Below, piece after piece: positions 51,376 to 59,602 of a DNA stretch of 64,000 bases. The stretch lies in assembly GCF_030285365.1 (NCBI RefSeq), contig NZ_JASVDS010000004.1, positions 62,001-126,000 of the forward strand. The letters are read 5' to 3'. A model generated the notes under the pieces. That model made no database searches, had not been told where the DNA came from, and was given only the letters and a program-made list of their open reading frames with translations. The stretch comes from Roseateles subflavus. GTDB lineage: Bacteria; Pseudomonadota; Gammaproteobacteria; Burkholderiales; Burkholderiaceae_C. Within the stretch, counting starts at the first letter, position 1; each line of letters begins with the position of its first letter. Position numbers and translations under genes: made by a program.

Positions 51376-52407
51376 ATGCCACCCGTTGACCTCACCGGGC
51401 GGCAGCGCCACCTGTGGAGTCAGGTGATCCAGCGCCTGGATGCGCAGGGTTTGCTGCGCTCCAGCCTGCCTGACGCCCTGGCCGACTGGCGGCCCGAGGG
51501 CCCCGATCATGGCCCGAGCCGGGAGGCCGGCCCGCCGGCGGCGTCGGCAGGCCTCGCCGAGCGGGACCTCCGCCCGGACGCCTGGATCGAGGCGGCCGAA
51601 TCGCGGGGTCAGGTCGTGCCCTGGCTGCTGCGCCAGCTGGCCCTCCTGCCCGAGGATCCCCCGCTGCTCGTGCTCGCCCTGGACCTGGGCCTGTGTGTCG
51701 ACAGCCCGGAGCGCCTGCAGGCCAGCCCGGGGTGGCGGCACTGGGCCGGTCAGGTCTCGCCGGTGCAGGGCCTGCGAGACCTCTCACCGGGGCGCCGGGC
51801 GGACGCCGCCGCGCCGCCGTCTCGCACGGCCCTGCTCGAGGCCTGGTCGCGACGCCTGCTGTGCCTGTGGCCGGGGCCGCGGGTGACGCTCACGCCCGGG
51901 CCCCGCGGCGCCGTGCCTCAGCGTGCGGCCGCGCTGGCCCTCGACCTCGGCGCGCATCGGATGCTGCCCTTGTCCGCCACATCGGGCGGCCTGGTGCAGG
52001 CCCAGGGCTGGGCGATCAGTGCCTTGCCGCGCCATGCGCTGGACCTGCCGGCGCGATGGCCCGTCTGGTCCGCGCCCGGGGAGGTCGGGGAGGGCGGGGA
52101 GGGCGGGGAGGGCGGGGCGACGGTGCCGGGGCTGGCGAGCGCCCGCCCGCCGTCGGCGACCCTGCAGCGGCCGCAGTGCGCCGCGCCGCGCGCCGGGGCC
52201 GTGCTGCTCCTGGGGGCGGACCCCGGCCAGCCGCCGCAGCTGTGCCTGGCGCTGCTACGGCAGGACGGCCCGTGGTGGCGCCACGATGCCAGCCCGCAGG
52301 GCATGGGCGGCGGCGGGATCTGCCTCGACCCCGCGCTGCGGCTGCTCGGGTATTTCCGCCCCACGAACGAGGACCCCGGCCGCGTGCTTGGGCTGCTATG
52401 GTCCTGA
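51376..52407 (+). CDS. Uncharacterised protein upstream of the DyP-P450 gene
   Basis: About 343 aa if the ATG at 51376 is used (ATG at 51364 also possible; neither has a good ribosome-binding site). Rich in Leu, Pro, Ala and Trp. An N-terminal helix (LTGRQRHLWSQVIQRLDAQG) is followed by VVPWLLRQLALLPEDPPLLV. A Gly/Glu repeat (GEGGEGGEGG, residues about 237-247) splits it into two halves, and the second contains GAVLLLGADPG and LLRQDGPWWRHDA. No known motif. Only 60 nt separate it from the DyP-P450 gene on the same strand, so they are likely co-transcribed. A near copy of the dispersed 15-mer lies at 51605. Confidence 0.6.
   Translation: MPPVDLTGRQRHLWSQVIQRLDAQGLLRSSLPDALADWRPEGPDHGPSREAGPPAASAGLAERDLRPDAWIEAAESRGQVVPWLLRQLALLPEDPPLLVLALDLGLCVDSPERLQASPGWRHWAGQVSPVQGLRDLSPGRRADAAAPPSRTALLEAWSRRLLCLWPGPRVTLTPGPRGAVPQRAAALALDLGAHRMLPLSATSGGLVQAQGWAISALPRHALDLPARWPVWSAPGEVGEGGEGGEGGATVPGLASARPPSATLQRPQCAAPRAGAVLLLGADPGQPPQLCLALLRQDGPWWRHDASPQGMGGGGICLDPALRLLGYFRPTNEDPGRVLGLLWS
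52088..52118 (+). repeat. 9-bp tandem repeat encoding Gly-Glu-Gly
   Basis: Three to four GAGGGCGGG units in tandem inside the 343-aa gene; a candidate slippage site and inter-domain linker. Confidence 0.75.
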
Positions 52408-52467
52408 GCACCGCGCCTCGATCGCCTCGCGGACCGCCCATGTGACCCATCGCCCAGGGAGCCCGAC

Positions 52468-55400
52468 ATGACTGCATCCCCCGCCACCAGCCTGCATCTG
52501 CAGGGCATGACGGAGCTGACGCTGCTGGCACCGCTCAAGCGCGGCTTGGTGCCCAGCGGCGATGCCTGCACCTTTGTCTCCCGCCTGCGCCTGCTCTTCG
52601 CCACGCTCATGGCCGCGCGCTCGAAGGCCCGCGAGCAGGAGCAGTGCTCGGCGTTCTCCGACGTCGTCGCGCGGGTCCAGACGATTCACAGCTTCCGCCT
52701 GGCCATTCTCGAACCCACGAACCAGCTGCTCCTGGCCGTCACGTTCGACAGCGGATGGGAGCCCTACATCCGCAAGGTCTGGCGCGACCTGGGCCCGCTG
52801 CTGGACGTGATCTTCTGCCACTGCGAGGGCTACCCGCTGGCCGCCGACAGCGCCTTCGAGACCTATGTCGACTGGATCCGCCGCCAGCAGGTGCAGGCCG
52901 GCTTCTTCTACATCGCCTCGGGTCTGAGCGTGGGGGACCTGCGCTACCTGGCGGATGTGGAACGGCTGCAGCGGGACGGCGATGCCGGCGGCACGGGCTG
53001 CCCCGCCCACCTGGTGTCGGAGCAGGCCATCGCCCGGCTGCGGATCCCGCACCCGTCCGAGACGGCGCTGCAGCAGGCCCGGTCCGCGCCGTCGCTCGTG
53101 CTGGCCCGCGGCCTGGAGGCGCTGGCGGGGCTCTATGCGCTGACCGACTTCTTCGCCGAGACGCCGGACCCGGACGCGCGCGACGCCGCCGTGCTGCTGC
53201 GCGCCGCGCAGGACCTGCTGGTGGAGCTGCGGGAGCCCCTGCTGCGGCGGCAGCTGGCCCTGGAGCCCGGCCTGCAGGCGCAGTTCCGGACCGAGCTGGC
53301 CTGGTTCTTCCAGGCGCCGCCCCCGTCCCGCCGGCCACGCCGCCCGCCGCCGCCCGTGCCCACGCCGCAGGCCCTGCAGGCGGGGCTGCTGCGCGCGGAT
53401 CCGGACACCAGCCATGGCCTGCTCGTCCTGCTGCAGGTCCGCAGTCGCACGGCCTTCCGGCAGTGGCTGGCGGGGCAGCTGCCAGCCCTGGCCCCTCGGG
53501 AGGAGGCTCGCCGCCAACCCCTGCTGAACCTGGCCTTCACCCCCCGGGGCCTGCGCCGCCTCGGGGTGCCTGCCGAGACGCTGGGCCGCCTGCCCCGCGA
53601 GTTTGTCGAGGGCATGGAGGCCCGCGCCGACCTGCTGGGGGACCTGCGGGGCAACCATCCCGTCCACTGGCAGCGGCCGCGTCGCCATGGCCTCTCGGCG
53701 CAGGAGGCCGCGTCGGCGGGGCCGGGCAGCCGCATCGACCTGGCGGAGGTGGACCTCGTGCTGCAGTGGCGGGTGCTCGCGCCCGCGGCCGCGCAGGACG
53801 ACGAACTCGGTCCGCAGCACCCGCTCTTCGCGGCCTTCGAGGCGCTGGCGTCGGAGCCCGGGCTGAGCGTGCTGGCGGTGGAGCCGCTGCGGCGGCAGAC
53901 GGTCGGCCGACCCCGCGCGGGCACCGGCCCCGGTGGCGCGCCGGTGGTGGAGCATTTCGGCTTTGTGGACGGCATCAGCCAGCCCCGCTTCGTCGGGACG
54001 GCGGTCGATGCGGCCGGCGAGGCGCCTGGCGCGCCCCGGCGCTCCCGCGATGAGCTGCCGCTCGGCGAGTTGCTGCTCGGGCATCCGAACGAGCGCGGGG
54101 ACGCCGATCCGGCGCTGGCGGAGGACCCGCTGCTCGCCGACGGCAGCTTCCTCGTGATCCGCAAGCTGCGGCAGTTCCCGGAGCGGCTCCAGCAGCGCCT
54201 GGCGGCGGAGGCGGCGCGACTGGGCCGGGAGGGGCTTCGCATCAGCGTCGATGAGCTGAAGGGTGCGCTGATGGGGCGCATGCCGGACGGCCGTCCCCTG
54301 GTGGCGCCGGACGGCCCGGGCCCGAACGACTTCGACTACCGCGGCGATCCCCAGGGGCTGCAGTGCCCCTTCCAGGCCCATGCACGGCGGGCCAACCCGC
54401 GCGAAGGGCAGCCCAACGGCCACGGCCCGGGCGGGCGGGAGCCCGTGCCGCGCCTGCTGCGCCGCGGCATGTCCTACGGCCCGGACGTCACGCCCGACGA
54501 GCTGGCGGGGCGCACGCCCGCGCGCGAGCGGGGGCTCTTCTTCATGGCCTGCAATGCCAGCATCGCCGAGCAGTTCGAGGTGGTGCAGCGCTGGCTGGCC
54601 GGCGGCAATGCCACGGGCGTGGGCTCGGCCCAGGGGGACCCGCTCCTGGGCGTGCCGGTCCTCGGCGAGCGCCGCACCCTGCGCTTCCTGCGCGAGGACG
54701 CGAAGGGGCAGCAGCAGGTGGTCCGGGTCTTCCTCGACGAGGAGCCGGACCCGCGCCGCGCGCCGGCGCCGCCGCAGCCCTTCGTCCAGCTCGCCTGGGG
54801 GCTCTATGCCTTTGTGCCCAGCCTCCGGGCGCTGGCGTGGCTGGCGCAGGCCCCTGCCGCCGCCGCACCGGCCCCCGCGTCCGAACCGGCCCGCGAAGGG
54901 CAGGCGCTCATCGAGCAGCTGCAGGGGCCGCTCAAGGGGGTCGGGGCGGCGGCGTGGAAGCAGTGCCTGGAGGACATGGTCGCCCGCAAGCAGGGCGTGC
55001 CCGACAAGCTCTGGGCTGCCGTGCGCGAGCTGCATGGCGGCGTGCTGGACACCGGCACCGACTACGGCGTGCTCGTCGGCGACCCGGCGCTGCTGCAGGA
55101 GATCCTGCAGGACCCGCAGGGGCATTACTCGGTGTGTGGCTACCAGGCGCGCATGCAGAACTCCATCGGCCCCATCTTCCTGGGCATGGACGCCGGTGCC
55201 GCCTATGCGCGCCTGGCCGATCCTGTCAACGCGATCATCGGCACGCTGGGCCGGGACGAGGCCTACCGGCTCAGCCGCGCGGCGATGGCCGATGTGCTGC
55301 GTCAGTGGTGGACCGAGGGCACCGCGTCGGCCCTGAGCGGTCCGTCACAACGCGTGCCGCTGGACCTCAAGCGCCTCAGTGACGAGGTGCTGGCGCGGCT

Positions 55401-56256
55401 GTCCCGGCACTGGTTCGGCCTGCCCGACGGGCGCTGCGTCCAGGCCGCGGCGCGGGACTGGCACTGGCAGGCGGACGTCCAGTCGCCGCCGCGCTGCCCG
55501 GGGCATTTCGACACGCCCTCGCGCTACTTCTTCCAGCCGATGCCCGAAGGCACGGCGGCCGAGGAGCAGGGCCAGCGCCACGGTCGCCAGCTGCTGGCGG
55601 CGGTGACGGCATGGGTGGCGCAGACGCGGGCGGGCGACGCCGCACCGGCGGGCACGCTCACGCCGGCCCTGTTCGCGGCGCTGCCGGGGCTGACGGATGC
55701 CGAGCTCGCGAGCACCTGCATCGGCGTGCTGATGGGCTTCCTGCCCACGGTGGACGGCTGCTGGCGCCGCGCGCTGATGGACAGCCGGGGCGATCAGCGG
55801 CTGTGGCTTGCGCGCGCCCGGCTGCTGGCGCAGGCCGGCACCCCGGATCTCGGGCAGGCCGAACAGGCGCTGCGGCCCTGGCTCGACCAGGCGCTGCTGC
55901 GCCATCCGGTGCCGGACATGATCTGGCGGACGGCGCGCACGGCGCACGGGCTGGGCGGCGCAGGCGTCCAGGTCGAGGCCGGGCGCCGCGTGGTCCTGGG
56001 GCTCATGAGCGGCACGCAGGTCCAGTGGCAGGCCCGCGAGGCCGGCGGCGAGGCGGCGCAGGCGCAGCCGGCCGACCTGAGCCTCGTGTTCGGCGGACAG
56101 CGCGCTGCCGGCGCGCCGCATCCGCTCCATGCCTGCCCGGGCTACGAGGCTGCCATGGGCCTGCTGCTGGGCATGAGCGCGGGGCTGCTGCAGGCCGAGC
56201 TGCAGCCGGGGTCGCAGGCGCAGCTGATGTGGATGATGGCGCCGCCACCGGCCTGA
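52468..56256 (+). CDS. Fusion of a DyP-type peroxidase and a cytochrome P450-like domain
   Basis: 1262 aa. Residues 1-200: an N-terminal alpha/beta domain of ferredoxin-like type (TIHSFRLAILEPTNQLLLAV, WRDLGPLLDVIFCHCEGYPL). About 330-800: dye-decolourising peroxidase with HFGFVDGISQPRF (catalytic Asp about 501), the proximal haem His in FQAHARRANPRE (about 638), and LRRGMSYGPD. About 840-1262: cytochrome P450-like, with an I-helix-like LMGFLPTVDGCWRRAL and haem Cys in HPLHACPGYEAAMGLLLG (about 1222). The usual E-x-x-R of the K helix is not evident (PDMIWRTA instead). Both haem domains may use peroxide, so one could feed the other. No signal peptide. Convergent with the cyclase gene, 21 nt apart. 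Confidence 0.85.
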   Translation: MTASPATSLHLQGMTELTLLAPLKRGLVPSGDACTFVSRLRLLFATLMAARSKAREQEQCSAFSDVVARVQTIHSFRLAILEPTNQLLLAVTFDSGWEPYIRKVWRDLGPLLDVIFCHCEGYPLAADSAFETYVDWIRRQQVQAGFFYIASGLSVGDLRYLADVERLQRDGDAGGTGCPAHLVSEQAIARLRIPHPSETALQQARSAPSLVLARGLEALAGLYALTDFFAETPDPDARDAAVLLRAAQDLLVELREPLLRRQLALEPGLQAQFRTELAWFFQAPPPSRRPRRPPPPVPTPQALQAGLLRADPDTSHGLLVLLQVRSRTAFRQWLAGQLPALAPREEARRQPLLNLAFTPRGLRRLGVPAETLGRLPREFVEGMEARADLLGDLRGNHPVHWQRPRRHGLSAQEAASAGPGSRIDLAEVDLVLQWRVLAPAAAQDDELGPQHPLFAAFEALASEPGLSVLAVEPLRRQTVGRPRAGTGPGGAPVVEHFGFVDGISQPRFVGTAVDAAGEAPGAPRRSRDELPLGELLLGHPNERGDADPALAEDPLLADGSFLVIRKLRQFPERLQQRLAAEAARLGREGLRISVDELKGALMGRMPDGRPLVAPDGPGPNDFDYRGDPQGLQCPFQAHARRANPREGQPNGHGPGGREPVPRLLRRGMSYGPDVTPDELAGRTPARERGLFFMACNASIAEQFEVVQRWLAGGNATGVGSAQGDPLLGVPVLGERRTLRFLREDAKGQQQVVRVFLDEEPDPRRAPAPPQPFVQLAWGLYAFVPSLRALAWLAQAPAAAAPAPASEPAREGQALIEQLQGPLKGVGAAAWKQCLEDMVARKQGVPDKLWAAVRELHGGVLDTGTDYGVLVGDPALLQEILQDPQGHYSVCGYQARMQNSIGPIFLGMDAGAAYARLADPVNAIIGTLGRDEAYRLSRAAMADVLRQWWTEGTASALSGPSQRVPLDLKRLSDEVLARLSRHWFGLPDGRCVQAAARDWHWQADVQSPPRCPGHFDTPSRYFFQPMPEGTAAEEQGQRHGRQLLAAVTAWVAQTRAGDAAPAGTLTPALFAALPGLTDAELASTCIGVLMGFLPTVDGCWRRALMDSRGDQRLWLARARLLAQAGTPDLGQAEQALRPWLDQALLRHPVPDMIWRTARTAHGLGGAGVQVEAGRRVVLGLMSGTQVQWQAREAGGEAAQAQPADLSLVFGGQRAAGAPHPLHACPGYEAAMGLLLGMSAGLLQAELQPGSQAQLMWMMAPPPA

Positions 56257-56277
56257 TCGCTCTGCCGCCTTGCCGGA

Positions 56278-59200
56278 TCAGGGCACGGACAGCGTGGCGC
56301 GGCGCGCCTCCAGCAGCGCCAGATGCCAGTCCATGCCCAGCCGGCGCAATGGCGGCTCGGCCGCCTCCAGCTGCTGGAGCGCGCCGGTCGTGTCACCCTG
56401 CAGCAGCCGCACGTCGGCCTCGCACAGGCGGTTGAGGGCGGTCTCGTGCAGGGAGCCGCGGCGCTTCGCGAGCGCCTGGGCCATCGCGAGGTAGTGCGAG
56501 GGCGGCCGGGTGCCATAGCCGCGGGCGGATGCCACGGCCAGCGCGCGCAGGGCGGTGGGAGCGCCCAGGAGGTCCCCCTCGCGCGAGCGGCGCAGGGCGA
56601 GGGCGGCCTGGCGGCGCATGGGCCCGTAGCGGCCCAGCGCGGCGTGGCCCTCGGCCAGCCAGCCATGCAGCAGCGAGCCGAAGAGGCGCTTGTGCCGCGC
56701 CTGCAGCCACTGCGTGGCCTCCTCGAGCGCCTGCAGCGCGCGCAACTGGGCATCGCTCCCCGGCGGGCTCTGGCGCCACTGCGCGCGGCTCAGCAGGGCG
56801 CGGCTCATGCCGAACACATAGAGGTTGCGCGCCCGCTGGGCGATCTGCACCGCCTGGCTCGCGGACTGCTGCGCCGCCTGCCATTGCCCCTGCCACAGCT
56901 GGACGAGGGCATGCAGGCACAGCACCGAGCCCTCGACCTCGTGACCCGCGCCGAGAATGGCCTGGCGCGCTTCGGCAAAGCACTCGTCGGCCTCGGCGAA
57001 GGTGCCCCAGTCGCCCAGCACCGCCGCCTTGCAGGCGAGGGCATAGGCCGAGCCCACGGCGGGGCGGCTGCCGCTGCGGTGCTGGCGCTTGACGGCGATG
57101 GCCGCGTCGAGCAGATCGACGGCGGCCTCGTATTGGCAGGCCGCCGCCAGGGCCTGGCCCAGCGTGGCCTGCGCCTGCACGAGCATGGCCGGCCAGGGGC
57201 TCGCGCGCGGGTCGGCGCCCGCCTCGGCGCACAGCCGCTCCAGCCCGCGCAGCGCCTCGCGCAGATCCGCCACGGCGGGCTGGGTCATGCCCAGGGCATA
57301 GGCCACGTAGCCACGCCAGAAGACGGTCAGCGCCTGCGTGGCGTGGTCCTCGCGGCGGCGGGCCTGCTCCCAGCCCTGGTCGAAGTAGCTCAGGTCCTCC
57401 GGGGACGGATCGAAGACACAGGTGAAGCCCAGCCGCTGCAGGATGCGCACCTGGCTGGCGTAGCGGTCCGGCGCGTCGGCACAGCGGGCGAGGGCGTCCA
57501 GGGCCGTGCGGTAGAAGTGCTGGGCGCGGTCCGGCGCGGCGCCCTGTTCGGCCTGGGCGCCAGCCTGCTCGGCGTGCTGGGCGGCCTGCCGCCAGTGGCC
57601 GGCCTGCGCGTGGTGGTAGGCCAGGGCGGCCTGCCAGCCGGCCCAGTCGCTCGTCACGCCCTCGGCGTCCTGAGGCCGGGTCTCCAGGAGGATGCCGGCG
57701 ATGCGCCCGTGCAGCTCGCGCCGCTGCGGTGCCCCGACGAGCTGGTACACCACCTCCCGCGTGATGCCATGCTTGAAGCGCAGCTGCCCCGGAGCCTGGG
57801 CAGGGAAGAGCAGGTCCTGCTGGTCGAGCCGCGTCAGGGCGTCGAGGCAGTCCTCGCCGCACAGGCGCTGCAGCAGCCACATCGGCAGGTGCGTGCCGAT
57901 CACGGCCGCCGTCTTCAGCAGCTGGAGCTCGTTCGCCGGCAGGCGCTCCAGCCGCGCCTCCACCAGGCTGCGCAGCCACGGCAGCTCGAGCCCGGCCCAG
58001 GCGCCGCGGGTGGGTCGGGGCTCCTCCAGGCGCTGGGCCAGCTGACCGGGGGGCAGCTGGGCGGCGCAGTGGCAGAGTTCCTCGATGTACAGCGGGTTGC
58101 CGCCGCCCTGGGCGTGGATGCGCTCGACAAGAAAGGGGTGCAGGCCGGGCAGCAGCTGGTTCACGGCCGGGCGGCAGTCCTCCAGCGACAGCGGGCCGAG
58201 GGGCAGGGCGTGGAAGTCCCGCCGCGCCTGCAGCGGGCCCAGCTCCGCCTGGCGGCTCGTCAGCAGCACGAGCAGCGGCAGCTGGGTCTGGCGCAGCAGC
58301 TGCTCCAGGATCTGCTGGCTGGCCTGGTCCGCCCACTGCCAGTCGTCGAGGAAGACGAGCTGTGGCTGCTGGCGGCCCAGGGCCCGCAGGAGCGCCGGCA
58401 CGCGCGGCAGCCAGTCCCGCCAGGACTGCGCCAGGCCGCGGGGATGCTCATGCGGGCGCAGGGCCTCGAGCCAGGCGGCGGCGTCGCCCTGCAGCTCCTG
58501 CGGCAGCGCCTGCAGCAGGGCCGCGAGGTCCGGGGCCGTGGGCAGCTGGTCCTGGGGGCTCAGGCCCGGCTGGCCGAAGCAGGCCCGCAGCAGCTGCATC
58601 CAGGGCTGCATGAGCTCGCCGTGCAGGTGGCTGTCGCAGTAGCCGCGGTGGATGCGCCAGCCCTCGCGATGAGCCTGGGCGATCAGCGCCTCGCACAGCC
58701 GCGTCTTGCCCAGGCCCGGGGATCCGTGCACGAGGGCGGCGCGGGGCCCGCTCTCGGCCGCCAGGCGCAGTTGCTCGCGCAGCGACTGCAGCTCGGGCTC
58801 ACGCCCCGTGAAGGGCAGGGCACCCTGGCGGACGCGGGCCTCCAGCCGGGTGAGGATCTGGCCGCGCCGGGTGATGCAGACGGCCGTCAGCGGCTCCGCC
58901 AGGCCGCGCAGGTGCAGCGGCTGGACGGGTCGGTGCTCGAACTGGTGCAGCTCCGGGCCGAGCGCGGCCTGGCTGACCCAGACCTCGCCCGGGCCGGCGT
59001 GTTCACACAGGCGCGCCGCGACATTGGGCGGCTCGCCGAGCAGGTCCAGGCGACCGCGTTCGAAGTCCCCCTCGACCACGAGCGTCAAGCCGGCATGCAG
59101 GCCGCTGTGCATCTGCAGGGGCGGGCGTGCGGGGTCGGCGGCGGTGCGCAGGCGCGCCACACCCTCGTGCAGGTCCAGCGCGGCCTCGGTGGCGCGGCGG

Positions 59201-59451
59201 GCGATGTCCTCGCCGCCCTGGGGGTAGCCGAACACGGCCAGCATGCCGTCGCCCTGCAGGCGCACGATCAGGCCCTGGTGCTTCGTGACGGCCTGGCGGC
59301 AGATGTCGCGGACGCGGGCCAGCAGCTCGAGGTAGTCCTCGGCCTCGAGCCGGGCGGCGAGCTGGCTGGACTCGCTGAGGTCACTGAAGAGGACCGCCAG
59401 GTGCAGACGCCTGGCGGATTCCTGCTCATGCGGACTCGGTGGCTTGGACAC
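56278..59451 (-). CDS. Class III nucleotidyl cyclase fused to AAA/STAND ATPase and TPR
   Basis: 1057 aa. Residues about 15-190: a class III cyclase homology domain, with metal Asp in LAVLFSDLSESSQL and LIVRLQGDGMLAVFGYP; PPNVAARLCEHAGPGEVWVS is the usual C-terminal part. About 215-560: an AAA_16/STAND ATPase with Walker A LVHGSPGLGKTRL and Walker B QLVFLDDWQWAD. About 600-1050: TPR-like helical repeats (HAEQAGAQAEQGAAPDRAQH onward). Such proteins couple sensing to cAMP/cGMP synthesis, but some are regulators with degenerate cyclase domains. It converges on the DyP-P450 gene and may respond to the same stress. Confidence 0.9.
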   Translation of the reverse strand: MSKPPSPHEQESARRLHLAVLFSDLSESSQLAARLEAEDYLELLARVRDICRQAVTKHQGLIVRLQGDGMLAVFGYPQGGEDIARRATEAALDLHEGVARLRTAADPARPPLQMHSGLHAGLTLVVEGDFERGRLDLLGEPPNVAARLCEHAGPGEVWVSQAALGPELHQFEHRPVQPLHLRGLAEPLTAVCITRRGQILTRLEARVRQGALPFTGREPELQSLREQLRLAAESGPRAALVHGSPGLGKTRLCEALIAQAHREGWRIHRGYCDSHLHGELMQPWMQLLRACFGQPGLSPQDQLPTAPDLAALLQALPQELQGDAAAWLEALRPHEHPRGLAQSWRDWLPRVPALLRALGRQQPQLVFLDDWQWADQASQQILEQLLRQTQLPLLVLLTSRQAELGPLQARRDFHALPLGPLSLEDCRPAVNQLLPGLHPFLVERIHAQGGGNPLYIEELCHCAAQLPPGQLAQRLEEPRPTRGAWAGLELPWLRSLVEARLERLPANELQLLKTAAVIGTHLPMWLLQRLCGEDCLDALTRLDQQDLLFPAQAPGQLRFKHGITREVVYQLVGAPQRRELHGRIAGILLETRPQDAEGVTSDWAGWQAALAYHHAQAGHWRQAAQHAEQAGAQAEQGAAPDRAQHFYRTALDALARCADAPDRYASQVRILQRLGFTCVFDPSPEDLSYFDQGWEQARRREDHATQALTVFWRGYVAYALGMTQPAVADLREALRGLERLCAEAGADPRASPWPAMLVQAQATLGQALAAACQYEAAVDLLDAAIAVKRQHRSGSRPAVGSAYALACKAAVLGDWGTFAEADECFAEARQAILGAGHEVEGSVLCLHALVQLWQGQWQAAQQSASQAVQIAQRARNLYVFGMSRALLSRAQWRQSPPGSDAQLRALQALEEATQWLQARHKRLFGSLLHGWLAEGHAALGRYGPMRRQAALALRRSREGDLLGAPTALRALAVASARGYGTRPPSHYLAMAQALAKRRGSLHETALNRLCEADVRLLQGDTTGALQQLEAAEPPLRRLGMDWHLALLEARRATLSVP

Positions 59452-59602
59452 GACGGCGCTGACTCCCTGCGGGCGGGGGCAGGTCTTGCCGCGTGGACCC
59501 GCGACTGGGCGTCCTGCCCCGGTGCCGCGCAGTATGCGGGCGTCCGCGCGTCACGTCCACCGTAGAGCCTGACAGTGGTGACGCGGCCGGGGCGCCGGGG
59601 AC

